A stretch of 64,000 nt of DNA from contig JAQSDB010000008.1 in the NCBI GenBank assembly GCA_029945725.1, forward strand, positions 594,181-658,180, given 5' to 3'. Position 1 is the first letter of the stretch. The number at the start of each line of letters is the position of its first letter. Of the stretch, positions 31,132-40,860 are shown piece by piece. The position numbers were made by a program, and so were the translations under genes. The notes beneath the pieces were generated by a model that had not been told where the DNA came from, made no database searches, and was given only the letters and a program-made list of their open reading frames with translations. The stretch comes from a bacterium (GTDB taxonomy: Bacteria > Pseudomonadota > Gammaproteobacteria > Pseudomonadales > Moraxellaceae).

Positions 31132-32769
31132 ATGAAGCGTACCGGCCGCCGTTACCGCACCGGCAGGGCAGAAGCCCGTTATGACGTCATCGTTATCGGC
31201 TCCGGCATCGGTGGCCTGTGCAATGCCGCGCTGCTCTCGAAACTCGGCAAAAAAGTCTGCGTGCTGGAACAGCATTACACCGCCGGCGGCTTTACCCACT
31301 CCTACGAACGCGAAGGTTTCGAGTGGGATGTAGGCGTGCATTACATCGGCGAGGTGCACAAACCCCAGGCCATGCTGCGCCGCATTTTCGACGTGATCTC
31401 CGACGGCCAGCTGCAATGGGCGCCGATGGATGCCGTCTATGACCGCATCATCATTGGCAAGCGTTCCGTGGATTTTGTCGCCGGCCGCGCCGAACTGGCA
31501 GCGTCATGGAAATCGCATTTTCCGGAAGAAGCGGAGGCCATTGATGCCTATATCGCCCTGGTTGATAAAGTTGCCCGCTCCGCCCAGCGCTTTTATGCCG
31601 GGCAGGCGATGCCGCGGCTGGCAGGCCGCGCTTATCACGCCCTGCGTCCGCTACTGGTGCCGAAAGAATGTTTCCAGACGGTGCGCCAGGTGCTCGAAGG
31701 CCTGACGAAAAACCAGGAACTCATCGGCGTGCTGACGGGACAATGGGGCGATTACGGCATGGTGCCGGCCGAGGCCTCCTTCATGATGCACGCCAGTGTG
31801 GTGAAGCATTATTTCGGCGGCGGCAGTTATCCGGTAGGCGGTTCCTGGCGCATGGCCGACACCATCATCCCGGTCATCCGTGCCGGCGGTGGCGAGGTAT
31901 TCACTTACGCCAAGGTCCGCCACATCCTCATCGAGAACGGCCGCGCCACTGGCGTGGTCATGGCCAATGGCGACAAGCTGCATGCCGATGCCGTCGTCAG
32001 TGCCGCCGGCGCCCGCATCACCTTTGACCAGCTGCTGCCGGAAGCCGAGCGCAAGCGCTTTGGCTATGCCGGCAAGATGAGCAAGGTAAAACCGTCGGGC
32101 GCGCATCTGTGCCTGTATGCCGGCTTCAGGGGCTCGGCCGCCGAGCTCGGCATTCCGCGCACCAACCTGTGGATTTACCCCACGCCCGATCATGAGGGCA
32201 ACGTCGCACGCTTCAGCGCCGATCCCGATGCGCCCTTCCCGCTGCTCTACATTTCCTTTCCTTCCGCCAAGGATCCGGAGTGGGATGCAAACTATCCGCA
32301 CAAAAGCACGGTTGAAGTGCTGACGCTGGCTCCCTGGGAATGGTTTTCGCAATGGGAAGGCACGGTCTGGAAGCAGCGCGGCGAGGACTACGAGGCGATG
32401 AAAGCAAAATTCCAGCAGCGTCTGCTGGACGCGCTGTACGAGCAATTGCCGCAACTGAAAGACGCGCTGGTCTATGCCGAGCTCTCGACGCCGCTGTCCA
32501 CGGCTTTTTTCCAGATGAATGATCAGGGTGAAATCTACGGACTCGATCACGACGTGCAGCGCTTCAAACAGGACTGGCTGCATCCTGTCACGCCGGTCAA
32601 GGGACTTTACCTCACTGGCCAGGACGTGGTGTCAGCCGGCGTTGGTGGCGCCCTTGTCGGCGGCATGATGACGACCAGCGCCATGCTGGGCAAAGACGCC
32701 ATGAAGGTGATGCGCCTGCTGAAGGAATGGAGGCCGGCCGGCCAGGCGCCCGAAAAAAACAGCCCGTGA
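31132..32769 (+). CDS. FAD-dependent retinol-saturase / carotenoid-isomerase-like oxidoreductase
   Basis: It encodes 545 residues from ATG 31132, which follows AAGGAT. The N-terminal dinucleotide motif is VIVIGSGIGGLCNAALLSKLG, followed by the family sequence VLEQHYTAGGFTHSYEREGFEWDVGVHYIG, as in all-trans-retinol 13,14-reductase and CrtI/CrtH relatives. The C-terminal FAD motif is GLYLTGQDVVSAGVGGALVGG. These enzymes saturate, isomerise or desaturate polyene or lipid chains. No carotenoid genes are adjacent, so a bacterial lipid substrate is as likely as a carotenoid. In bacteria of this type the native substrate is generally unknown. Confidence 0.84.
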   Translation: MKRTGRRYRTGRAEARYDVIVIGSGIGGLCNAALLSKLGKKVCVLEQHYTAGGFTHSYEREGFEWDVGVHYIGEVHKPQAMLRRIFDVISDGQLQWAPMDAVYDRIIIGKRSVDFVAGRAELAASWKSHFPEEAEAIDAYIALVDKVARSAQRFYAGQAMPRLAGRAYHALRPLLVPKECFQTVRQVLEGLTKNQELIGVLTGQWGDYGMVPAEASFMMHASVVKHYFGGGSYPVGGSWRMADTIIPVIRAGGGEVFTYAKVRHILIENGRATGVVMANGDKLHADAVVSAAGARITFDQLLPEAERKRFGYAGKMSKVKPSGAHLCLYAGFRGSAAELGIPRTNLWIYPTPDHEGNVARFSADPDAPFPLLYISFPSAKDPEWDANYPHKSTVEVLTLAPWEWFSQWEGTVWKQRGEDYEAMKAKFQQRLLDALYEQLPQLKDALVYAELSTPLSTAFFQMNDQGEIYGLDHDVQRFKQDWLHPVTPVKGLYLTGQDVVSAGVGGALVGGMMTTSAMLGKDAMKVMRLLKEWRPAGQAPEKNSP

Positions 32770-32846
32770 AAACAAGAAAGGAAACCGGCTTGCACCGGAG
32801 ATGAATGTCGCCGGGTGCGCACACAACGCTCAGCCCGCCGGAGATT

Positions 32847-33788
32847 TCAGTCCTTTTTGTTGCGGGCCGAAAAATCGCTCTTGCGTTTTTTCTTGTCGGC
32901 GTCCTTCGATGCCGCTTTTTCATCGAGCGCACGCTGCACCAGGATTTTTTCCGCTTCGGCATCCGCCGGTGTTTCCAGAGAAATCAGGCCCAGCGTTGCA
33001 TTGCGGAATTCCTTGAGCAGGATGCTGGAGATGCGGTTGAAATCCACATGGCCTCCGCCGCTCAGGGTGCCGCGCTGACGGCCGATCACTTCCAGAAATT
33101 CAACCTCGGTCGCCGGCAACTCGTCCAGCTTGAAGCGCTGCTTCATCATCTCCGGATAGGCTTTCAGGAAATAACCCGCCGCAAAAAAAGCGACGTCGTC
33201 ATGACTGATGGCGGTATCGCGGATTGCACCGCTGAGGGCGAGACGATAACCGCTGCTGGCGTTATGGATTTTCGGCCAGAGAATGCCCGGCGAATCAATC
33301 AGGATCAGGCCGTTGCGCAAATCAATGCGCTGCTGCGTGGTGGTCACCGCCGGTTCGTTGCCGGCCTTGGCAATCGGCTTGCCGGCCAGGGTATTGATGA
33401 TGGTGGACTTGCCGACATTGGGAATGCCGGTAATCAGCGCCGTGATGTTGCCGATCTTGTTTTCCTGTCCCGTCAGCATCTGCTTGCAAAGATCAGCGAG
33501 GCCGCGGATCAGTTCGGTCTTTTGCGTAGTCACGGCCAGAGCACGCACGCCTTCCTGCTTCTGGAAGTGCTCCAGCCAGGCCTGCGTCACCACCGGGTCG
33601 GCCAGATCGCTTTTGCTGAGCAGCTTGATGCTGGGCTTGTTGCCGCGAAACTCCTCGATCACCGGATTGGCGCTGCTGTAGGGAATGCGCGAATCCAGCA
33701 CCTCGATGATCACATCCACCTTGGGCAGGATTTCCTTGATCTCTTTGATGGCCTTGTGCATGTGGCCGGGAAACCAGTTGATGCTCAT
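32847..33788 (-). CDS. ylqF: Ribosome biogenesis GTPase YlqF (RbgA)
   Basis: It encodes 313 residues. The circularly permuted GTPase order is seen: G4 (LLSKSDL) near residue 58 comes before G1 (GIPNVGKST, about 116) and G3 (DSPG, about 163). The start MSINWFPGHMHKA is the family hallmark. RbgA proteins act in late assembly of the 50S subunit. The C-terminal tail is Lys/Asp-rich and probably flexible. The gene is convergent with the retinol-saturase-like gene and divergent from the alcohol dehydrogenase gene. Confidence 0.92.
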   Translation of the reverse strand: MSINWFPGHMHKAIKEIKEILPKVDVIIEVLDSRIPYSSANPVIEEFRGNKPSIKLLSKSDLADPVVTQAWLEHFQKQEGVRALAVTTQKTELIRGLADLCKQMLTGQENKIGNITALITGIPNVGKSTIINTLAGKPIAKAGNEPAVTTTQQRIDLRNGLILIDSPGILWPKIHNASSGYRLALSGAIRDTAISHDDVAFFAAGYFLKAYPEMMKQRFKLDELPATEVEFLEVIGRQRGTLSGGGHVDFNRISSILLKEFRNATLGLISLETPADAEAEKILVQRALDEKAASKDADKKKRKSDFSARNKKD

Positions 33789-34014
33789 ACAGTACTACCC
33801 AGGGGAAAGGCGCATTGTACCCAGTAGTCGCCCGCAGAAGGGGATGATCGGGCGGAATCCATCAGCAGCGCTGCATCTTCCAGACGTCATTGCCCCAAAC
33901 GGGCCATACTGGAAGTCCTGTGGCGCGCGCTGGCCAGAGGAAGAAAGGGCCGCATGACCGATATGCCGGCTGCATTTATGCTCACAGCAGGAAATCAGGA
34001 AGGAGTTTCCACGG

Positions 34015-35025
34015 ATGAAAGCCATGCTGTTTAGCGGCCCGGGCAAGCCGCTGGCCCTGACCGAGGTGGTGCAGCCGCGCCCCGGAAAACATCAGGTGCT
34101 GATCCGTGTCACGGCCTGCGCCGTCTGCCGCACCGATCTGCACATCATGGACGGCGAACTTGATGCGCCAAAGCTGCCGCTCATTCCGGGACATGAAATT
34201 GTCGGCATCGTCATCAGCCTGGGCGAGGGCGTGACGCGATTTGCCATCGGTGATCGTGTCGGTGTGCCGTGGCTGGGCTGGACCTGCGGTCGCTGTGCCT
34301 ACTGCCGAAGCGGCCGCGAGAACCTGTGTGACGAGGCGCGCTTCACGGGCTACCAGATTGATGGCGGCTTTGCCGAATTCACGGTGGCCAATGAATGCTT
34401 CTGTTTCGCCCTTCCCGATGACTACAGCGATGCCGAGGCCGCTCCCCTGCTCTGTGCCGGCATGATTGGATACCGCGCCTGGCGCATGGCCGGTAACGCC
34501 AAACGCCTGGGGGTGTACGGCTTTGGTGCCGCGGCCCACATCGTGGCGCAGGTCGCCCGGCATCAGGGCAGCGACATCTATGCCTTTACCCGTCCTGGCG
34601 ATACGGCGGCTGCCGCATTCGCACGTGAACTGGGTGCCGTGTGGGCGGGGGGCTCCGACACCAGGGCACCGCAGCCGCTTGATGCCGCCCTGATTTTTGC
34701 ACCGCTTGGCACACTGGTGCCGACGGCCCTGCGGGCCACGGCAAAAGGCGGAACCGTGGTGTGCGCCGGCATCCACATGAGCGACATTCCCGCCTTTCCC
34801 TATGCCGATCTGTGGGGGGAGCGCTGCCTCTGCTCGGTGGCCAATCTCACGCGTCAGGACGGGGAAGAGTTTCTCGAGCTGGCACCGAAGATTCCCGTGC
34901 GGACCCGCACCGTGATGTATCCGCTGGAAAAGGCCAATGAAGCGCTTGCGGATTTGCGCGCCGGCCGCATCGAAGGTGCCGCCGTACTGGTGCCGGGATA
35001 TTCGGAATCGTCCGCCAGGAAATAA
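34015..35025 (+). CDS. Zinc-dependent alcohol dehydrogenase family protein
   Basis: It encodes 336 residues after an AGGAAGGAG site. Catalytic zinc ligands are in CAVCRTDLH and GHEIVG, and the four Cys of the structural zinc lobe are in CGRCAYCRSGRENLC. The nucleotide-binding part has YGFGAAAHIV in place of the usual GxGxxG, a common variant. It belongs to the medium-chain dehydrogenases and oxidises alcohols or reduces aldehydes with NAD(P). A subgroup of these proteins also has the phrase EARFTGYQIDGGFAEF, seen here. The substrate is not determined. Confidence 0.9.
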   Translation: MKAMLFSGPGKPLALTEVVQPRPGKHQVLIRVTACAVCRTDLHIMDGELDAPKLPLIPGHEIVGIVISLGEGVTRFAIGDRVGVPWLGWTCGRCAYCRSGRENLCDEARFTGYQIDGGFAEFTVANECFCFALPDDYSDAEAAPLLCAGMIGYRAWRMAGNAKRLGVYGFGAAAHIVAQVARHQGSDIYAFTRPGDTAAAAFARELGAVWAGGSDTRAPQPLDAALIFAPLGTLVPTALRATAKGGTVVCAGIHMSDIPAFPYADLWGERCLCSVANLTRQDGEEFLELAPKIPVRTRTVMYPLEKANEALADLRAGRIEGAAVLVPGYSESSARK

Positions 35026-35046
35026 ACGTCTGGCGCCGCGCACAGT

Positions 35047-35076
35047 CACCCGCCGGAAAAGCCGGCGGTGCTTTTA
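35047..35076 (+). terminator. Rho-independent terminator after the alcohol dehydrogenase gene
   Basis: CCGCCGG and CCGGCGG form a stem around an A-rich loop (35050-35068), flanked by CAC/GTG and followed by TGCTTTT on the plus strand. Confidence 0.7.
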
Positions 35077-35100
35077 CTGCTTTTTGTCGTCCGGCGGGCA

Positions 35101-35124
35101 AAAAAATACCCCGGTTTTCCGGGG
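35101..35124 (-). terminator. Rho-independent terminator after the acyltransferase gene
   Basis: CCCCGG-TTTT-CCGGGG is flanked by an A-run on its left, which is a T-run on the minus strand. It lies 48 bp past the stop of the acyltransferase gene. Confidence 0.75.
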
Positions 35125-35171
35125 CATTTTCAGGTTTCCTGTACGGCATTCGGGCCTGCCGCACCGACCGC

Positions 35172-36065
35172 TTACTGCTTGTGCAACTCGGCGAGCAGCG
35201 CATCCTTGTCTTCCCACAGCTTGTTGACCCACTGCTGGAATTCGACGCGATACGCCTCATCCTGGTCGTAGCTTTTGCCGATAAAGCTTTGCGGAATCTC
35301 CAGCTGCTCGATACGCACCACAACCTTGCGCACCCGGCCGCACAGCAGGTCCCAGAGCTCGGGCTTGCCGTCGGGATAATGAATGGTGATGTTCACCAGC
35401 GACTTCAGTTGTTCACCCATGGCGTCCAGCACAAAAGCAATGCCACCGGCCTTGGGCTTGAGCAGGTAACGGAAGGGGGACTTCTGCCGCGCGTGTTTTT
35501 CCGGCGTGAAGCGCGTGCCTTCCAGAAAATTGAACACCGACACCGGATTGGTTTTATAACGCGCGCAGGCCAGGCGCGTGGTCGCCAGATCCTGGCCCTG
35601 TTTTTCCGGATGCTTAGCGAGAAATTCCTTGGAGTAGCGTTTCATGAACGGAAACTCCAGCGCCCACCAGCAAAGGCCGGCCACCGGCACCCAGATCAGT
35701 TCCTTTTTCAAAAAAAACTTGAGCATGGGCATGTGGCGGTTGAGCTGGTATTGCAGGACAAAAATATCCACCCAGCTCTGGTGATTGCTGGTGACGAGAT
35801 AGGAGTCTTCACGGTCAACGCTTTGCAGCCCCTGCACATCCCACTGCGTGCGCTGCACCGAATCCATCCAGGTACTGTTGCCGGCCACCCAGGTTTCGGC
35901 AATCCAGTGCATGACGCTGCGGATCGTGCGCTGTACCGACTGAACCGGCACCAGGAACTTGAGCAGGGCCAGCGTGAACAGGGGACAGAACCAGAAGATG
36001 GTGTTGATCGCCAGCAGAAGGCCGGCAATCAGGCCCCGCAGGGGGGCAGGAAGAAAACGCAACAT
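35172..36065 (-). CDS. 1-acylglycerol-3-phosphate acyltransferase-like protein (YihG type)
   Basis: It encodes 297 residues from ATG 36065, preceded by GGAG at longer spacing; the upstream extension lacks a membrane anchor. An N-terminal membrane segment (about 10-35) is followed by the acyltransferase motif NHQSWVD (HX4D) at about 93 and FLEGTRFTPEK further on, the PlsC superfamily blocks I and III. It resembles the YihG/YihF-type acyltransferases rather than the shorter PlsC. It should acylate a lysophospholipid at the inner membrane. Confidence 0.88.
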   Translation of the reverse strand: MLRFLPAPLRGLIAGLLLAINTIFWFCPLFTLALLKFLVPVQSVQRTIRSVMHWIAETWVAGNSTWMDSVQRTQWDVQGLQSVDREDSYLVTSNHQSWVDIFVLQYQLNRHMPMLKFFLKKELIWVPVAGLCWWALEFPFMKRYSKEFLAKHPEKQGQDLATTRLACARYKTNPVSVFNFLEGTRFTPEKHARQKSPFRYLLKPKAGGIAFVLDAMGEQLKSLVNITIHYPDGKPELWDLLCGRVRKVVVRIEQLEIPQSFIGKSYDQDEAYRVEFQQWVNKLWEDKDALLAELHKQ

Positions 36066-36267
36066 CGGGTCGGAACTCCGCACATACCGTGCTCGGGTGA
36101 ATGACACTGCCTTGCGGTGTTTATTGGCAGGTGTAGGCAGAGGGTAATGGTTCTTGCCGGTGCTGCAAGCCCCGCACGGATTTCGGCCCGTTTTGACTGA
36201 CGCCGCATTACGCGGCGAAATCACCGTGAAAGCCGGCTCTGCTACCATGGCTGCCGGAGACCTGCTC

Positions 36268-37416
36268 ATGAACCCGCCTGACAAACCCGGCTGTGATCTT
36301 TTTTGCCACATCATCGACAACTACGGCGACATCGGTGTGTGCTGGCGCCTCGCGCGTCAGCTCCATACCGAGTTTGGCGTGGCGGTCACGCTGTGGGTGG
36401 ATGATCTGGCGGCATTTGCGCGGCTGGCCCCGGCACTGGACACAAGCCTGGCGCGGCAGAAGCTGGACGGCATCACGGTCCGTCACTGGGCGGGTGATCT
36501 TGCCGATGCGGTTCCGGCCGGCATGGTGATCGAAGGCTTTGGCTGTGCCCTGCCCCCGGCTTTCCTGCACGCCATGGCCGCGCGCCGGCCGGCGCCGGTC
36601 TGGCTCAACCTGGAATACCTGAGCGCAGAAGCCTGGGTGGAGGACTGCCACGGCCTGGCCTCCATCAACCCGGCCACCGGCATGACACAGCACTTCTGGT
36701 TTCCCGGCTTCACGCCCCGCACCGGCGGCCTCCTGCGCGAAGACGGCCTGCTTGCCGCGCGTGATCATTTCCAGCTGGATACCGCCACCGAAGCAGCATT
36801 CTGGGAACGCATCGGCGTGCCGGAGGCCGGCAACTTCACGCGGCGCCTGTCCCTGTTTTCCTATGAGAACCCGGCCATTGCCGGCCTGCTGCAGGCCGCC
36901 AGCGCCGATACGCCGTCAACGTTAATGCTGGTGCCGGAAGGCCGTGCCCTGCCGGAAGTGGCGCGCTGGGCCGGCGTTGATACGCTCAGGGCCGGTGACC
37001 GCCTGCATCGCGGCGCCCTCAGCATCGCCATCCTGCCCCTGCTGGACCATGCCGATTACGACCGCCTGCTCTGGGGCTGCGCCCTGAACCTGGTGCGCGG
37101 CGAAGACTCGCTCGTGCGTGCGCACTGGGCTGGCAAGCCCCTGCTCTGGCATATCTATCCGCAGGATGAGGACGCCCATCTGGTCAAGCTGGACGCCTTC
37201 ATTCATCTGGTCGAGCAGCAAAGCGGCATGCCGGCCCAGTGGGCCGAAGCCATGCGGGCCTGGAACCGTGGCGACGCCGATCCGGCGCTGTGGGCCGGTC
37301 TGCTCGCCGATCTGCCCGCGCTGACCCCGCCGGCACTGGCCTGGAGCCGGTTTTTAGGCAGCCAGAAAGAGTTGGCCGGGGGGCTGATGCGTTTTTACCG
37401 AAGCCGGGTAGAATAG
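36268..37416 (+). CDS. earP: EF-P arginine rhamnosyltransferase EarP
   Basis: It encodes 382 residues. I chose ATG 36268 (GGAGA upstream) because the conserved start [23 protein letters not shown] follows within about ten residues; two upstream in-frame ATGs (36247, 36154) add no conserved sequence. The catalytic Asp is in DNYGDIG, and the C-terminal [17 protein letters not shown] and LLWHIYPQ blocks that bind dTDP-rhamnose are present. EarP transfers L-rhamnose to Arg32 of EF-P. The efp gene follows 58 bp downstream and encodes Arg32, so enzyme and target are in one unit. Confidence 0.95.
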   Translation: MNPPDKPGCDLFCHIIDNYGDIGVCWRLARQLHTEFGVAVTLWVDDLAAFARLAPALDTSLARQKLDGITVRHWAGDLADAVPAGMVIEGFGCALPPAFLHAMAARRPAPVWLNLEYLSAEAWVEDCHGLASINPATGMTQHFWFPGFTPRTGGLLREDGLLAARDHFQLDTATEAAFWERIGVPEAGNFTRRLSLFSYENPAIAGLLQAASADTPSTLMLVPEGRALPEVARWAGVDTLRAGDRLHRGALSIAILPLLDHADYDRLLWGCALNLVRGEDSLVRAHWAGKPLLWHIYPQDEDAHLVKLDAFIHLVEQQSGMPAQWAEAMRAWNRGDADPALWAGLLADLPALTPPALAWSRFLGSQKELAGGLMRFYRSRVE

Positions 37417-37474
37417 CGCCCCTCAGAATGCCCCTGTACCCCCCAATGCCCCAAAACGCGATACGAGACGTTAT

Positions 37475-38041
37475 ATGAAGACCGCCCAGGAAATCCGCGC
37501 CGGCCAAGTGATCATGGTCGGCACCGAGCCGATGATCGTGCTCAAAGCTGAGTTCAACAAATCCGGCCGCAATTCCGCTGTGGTCAAGATGAAGATGAAA
37601 AACCTGCTCACCTCGCAGGCGCAGGAAACCGTTTACAAGGCTGACGACAAGTTCGAACTCGTCATCCTCGACAAGAAGGAAGTGACGTTCTCCTACTTCG
37701 CTGACCCCATGTACATTTTCATGGACAACGAGTTCAACCAGTACGAAGTGGAAAAGGAAAATCTCGGTGACGTGCTGAACTACATGCAGGAAGGCATGGA
37801 AGACATTTGCGAAGCCGTGTTCTACAATGAAAAAGCCATTTCCATCGAACTGCCGACCATCATCGTGCGTGAAGTGGCCTACACCGAACCGGCCGCCAAG
37901 GGCGACACCTCCGGCAAGGTCATGAAGACAGCCCGCCTGCACAACGGCTATGAATTGCCGGTGGCCGCGTTTATCGAAATCGGCGAGAAGATCGAAATCG
38001 ACAGCCGCACCGGCGAATTCAAGTGCCGCGCCAAAGGCTAA
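37475..38041 (+). CDS. efp: Translation elongation factor P (Arg32 type)
   Basis: It encodes 188 residues, the normal EF-P length, with three beta-barrel domains. The loop at the domain I tip reads [10 protein letters not shown], with Arg at residue 32, the residue that EarP rhamnosylates in Pseudomonas- and Neisseria-type systems; Lys would be expected in the EpmA/B type. EF-P relieves ribosome stalling at polyproline stretches. It is the second gene of the earP-efp unit and is followed by a strong terminator. Confidence 0.97.
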   Translation: MKTAQEIRAGQVIMVGTEPMIVLKAEFNKSGRNSAVVKMKMKNLLTSQAQETVYKADDKFELVILDKKEVTFSYFADPMYIFMDNEFNQYEVEKENLGDVLNYMQEGMEDICEAVFYNEKAISIELPTIIVREVAYTEPAAKGDTSGKVMKTARLHNGYELPVAAFIEIGEKIEIDSRTGEFKCRAKG

Positions 38042-38060
38042 GCCTTTTGCAGCAGCCTGA

Positions 38061-38093
38061 ATAAAAAAGCCCCGCAATGCGGGGCTTTTTTAT
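38061..38093. terminator. Rho-independent terminator, bidirectional
   Basis: A perfect 15-bp inverted repeat, ATAAAAAAGCCCCGC and its complement, around the 3-base loop AAT, between efp and the convergent repeat-protein gene. Confidence 0.92.
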
Positions 38094-38143
38094 GGTCATG
38101 CGGAAGCGCCAGCCTTTCTGCCTTCGGGCAAGAAACTTTCCGG

Positions 38144-38923
38144 CTAGTCCTTCACCAGCGCAATATGGCTGATATCCGGATTCACCAGCACTTTTTTCTC
38201 CCTGATCTCGTCCAGGGGGGCGCCGACATCCGCCATGCTCATGCCGCTGATATCAACCACAACGGGCGCCACTTTCTGTCGTTCGTTTTCCTTCAGCACA
38301 TCGCTGCCCACCGCCGCCACGCTGATGCCGGAAATATCCACCTGCACCGGCTTGATCACCGGTCTTTCATTATCGGCCAGAATATTTGCCCCTGTGGCCG
38401 CAATGGAAATGCCGGTAATTTTCGGCAAGAAAGGCGCTGCGCGCGCCACCGGCATGCTCAGCAGCGATCCCACCGGATACATCGCCCATGTCTCGACACG
38501 TTCAATAACGGCAGGAGGCGGTGGTGCATTCGGCTTGGGTCGGGTAAGTGCTTCACGATCATGCTGCTCGGCCAGACTCTCGACGCGGGCGGCCATGGTG
38601 CCGGAAGGGGGCGGCGGTGCTTTCGGCGCCTGTGGCGGCGGCGCAGCAGCGGGAACGGCAGCCGGTGCGGCCGCAAGGGCGCGACCATCGGCTGCCACCG
38701 CCACCATGCGCGCTTCGGCACCGGCCTGCTTCATCAGCGCACGAACTTTCATGGCCGTGGCGCGATCCACCATTTTCTTGACCGCCACCGGCTGGCCGGA
38801 AAACAGCTTGTCCAGCACCGCTTCGCTGGCATTGAACAGCTTGCCGACATTGGCGCGCACCGCTGCCGGATCTGCACGACCGGAGAGCTCGCCGGAAAAC
38901 ACCACATTAAAAAGTTCAGTCAT
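38144..38923 (-). CDS. Protein with C-terminal tandem repeats, unknown function
   Basis: It encodes 259 residues from ATG 38923; the frame runs further upstream but lacks a ribosome site there. Three parts are visible. The N-terminal ~70 residues are a compact helical domain (NVVFSGELSGR.., LFNASEAVLDKLFSGQPVAVKK.., VRALMKQAGAEARMV) with a flavour of small RNA- or ribosome-associated domains. A Pro/Ala-rich linker follows (about 75-140). The C-terminus has three repeats of about 28 residues built on I[ST]G[IM]S.A..G, then NER..V.PV.VD (ITGISIAATG, ISGISVAAVG, ISGMSMADVG). I do not recognise the family. No signal peptide is seen, so it is probably cytoplasmic. Confidence 0.7.
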   Translation of the reverse strand: MTELFNVVFSGELSGRADPAAVRANVGKLFNASEAVLDKLFSGQPVAVKKMVDRATAMKVRALMKQAGAEARMVAVAADGRALAAAPAAVPAAAPPPQAPKAPPPPSGTMAARVESLAEQHDREALTRPKPNAPPPPAVIERVETWAMYPVGSLLSMPVARAAPFLPKITGISIAATGANILADNERPVIKPVQVDISGISVAAVGSDVLKENERQKVAPVVVDISGMSMADVGAPLDEIREKKVLVNPDISHIALVKD

Positions 38924-39182
38924 GATGCCATCTCTGCCGCCTCTGCCAGGACGAACTCCGCAGCCTGAAAGGAGTCCGTCACGCAGTGGGCGGGTGATTA
39001 TTCTGCCGTGATCTTCCCTCATTCCCCTGATACTGGCCAGCATGAAAACACGCCCTCCCCACGGCCTCCCCATGGCGCAAGGACGGGTTCAGTGGTGGCA
39101 GCCAGCCTGCCTATGTGCAAGCCACAAACTGAAGCAGCATCCGCGAGGATGCCCGCCACCTCCCGGCATGAGCGAGCGACTT

Positions 39183-40697
39183 TTACTGAAAGTGATAGTG
39201 CGCCAGCGGAAAGTGGTCCGCCGACCAGAGCGCGACCGGAGTGGGCGTCGGGCGCAACATGGCAGCCTCACCATGCGGATTGAAATAATAACTGTTGGAG
39301 GAGCCACAATTGCCGTTGACGAAAACACTGCTGCGCAGGTTGTGCCGCATTTTCTGCATGTAGATGTCGTTGGCGGCACGATCCACTTCAAAGCTCTGCG
39401 CCTGCTGCCGTTTCATTTCACCCAGACAGCGCGCGATATGTTTCATGTGCGCTTCGATGGTGAAAAAATAGGACAGGCCGGTAAAGGAATACGGCGACGG
39501 CAGGTTGAAGAGATTGGGGAAGCCCGGAACCGTAATGCCCTCATAGGCCTGATAGGTGTGGCTTCCCCACCATTCCCCGAGCTCCCTGCCATCGCGCCCC
39601 AGCACCGGGAAAGGAGGAAAGTTTCCCTTCTCCCAGAACTTGAAACCGGTGGCGAGAATCAGGGTGTCGATCACGCGCTTCCTGCCATCTTTTGTGACGA
39701 TGCCGTCCGGCTCGATGTGATCAACCAGATCTGACACCAGTTCGACATTGGGCCGGTTGAAGGTCGGATAATAGGTATTGGAAAATGTCGGGCGCTTGCA
39801 GCCAAAACTGTAATCCGGAGTGAGCTTGCGCCGCAGCTCCGGGTCCTTGATGACGCGCCGCATGTGCGCCCGCGCCAGCTGCTCGGCACCACGCGTCAGG
39901 ACCGGCAACTCCTTGTTGTAGAGTGCCCCCGTCACCATCACGGCTTCGAGAATGCTCGAACTGGCATAACGCGCCAGCTTCTGCGTCACCGGCAGTATTG
40001 AAAAGATACGGCGCATGCGGGGCGGAATAGCGACATCCGCTTTTGGCACCACCCAGATCGGCGTGCGCTGGTAGACATCCATATGCGCCAGTCTTGGCGC
40101 GATCTCCGGCAACAGCTGCACCGATGTCGCACCAGTACCGATGACGGCGGCACGTTTTCCGTCAAGATCATAATCATGATCCCACTCGGCCGTGTGCATG
40201 ACCTTGCCGGCAAACGAATCAAGACCACGAATCTCCGGCCACTTGGGCTGCGACAGATAGCCGGTGGCGAGAATCAGCACGCGCGCGGTAACGGCCGGCT
40301 GGCCTGCCGGATACACGGTCCAGAATTTTCCGGCTTCGTCGTACACGGTTTTTTCAACGGCAGAATTGAAGCGCATGAAACGGCGCAAACGGTATTTTTC
40401 CGCCACATGATCGGCGTATTTTTTCAGCTCGGCACCCGGCGCATACAGGCGCGACCAGGCGGGATTGGGCTCAAAGGAATAGGAGTAGGTCACCGAGGCA
40501 ATATCCACGGCAATGCCGGGATAGGTATTGAGATGCCAGGTGCCACCCAGATCCGTTGCACGATCCAGCATGAGAATGGAATCAATTCCCATGCGGTTCA
40601 GCTGGATGGCAGCACCCATGCCGCCAAAACCGGCGCCGACGATGATGACTTCATGATCCGGTACTGCTGATGGTCGCCGTTCCTTTTCCCTGCTCAT
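39183..40697 (-). CDS. Flavin-containing (Baeyer-Villiger type) monooxygenase
   Basis: It encodes 504 residues from ATG 40697 with CAGGAG upstream. The FAD-binding motif is GAGFGGMG near residue 20, and the NADPH-binding motif is GTGATS. Between them is FAGKVMHTAEWD, which fits the Baeyer-Villiger fingerprint FxGxxxHxxxW[PD]. These enzymes insert oxygen next to ketones or hydroxylate lipophilic substrates. The gene is divergent from the fadI-like thiolase gene, which suits breakdown of ketones or fatty compounds, although that link is only positional. Confidence 0.9.
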   Translation of the reverse strand: MSREKERRPSAVPDHEVIIVGAGFGGMGAAIQLNRMGIDSILMLDRATDLGGTWHLNTYPGIAVDIASVTYSYSFEPNPAWSRLYAPGAELKKYADHVAEKYRLRRFMRFNSAVEKTVYDEAGKFWTVYPAGQPAVTARVLILATGYLSQPKWPEIRGLDSFAGKVMHTAEWDHDYDLDGKRAAVIGTGATSVQLLPEIAPRLAHMDVYQRTPIWVVPKADVAIPPRMRRIFSILPVTQKLARYASSSILEAVMVTGALYNKELPVLTRGAEQLARAHMRRVIKDPELRRKLTPDYSFGCKRPTFSNTYYPTFNRPNVELVSDLVDHIEPDGIVTKDGRKRVIDTLILATGFKFWEKGNFPPFPVLGRDGRELGEWWGSHTYQAYEGITVPGFPNLFNLPSPYSFTGLSYFFTIEAHMKHIARCLGEMKRQQAQSFEVDRAANDIYMQKMRHNLRSSVFVNGNCGSSNSYYFNPHGEAAMLRPTPTPVALWSADHFPLAHYHFQ

Positions 40698-40860
40698 GGC
40701 AAACTCCTGAATGTGCATGCGGTTGCAACAATGACGTTTGTGAACGCTACGCCCGGTTCAGGGAGATTGATTGGCTGCCGGACCACTCCGGTCAGGCATC
40801 TTTGTCATTGACGCAAAAATCAGGACTGCTAGTTTGCGCGCTCTCACCGAGGAAAAAATC

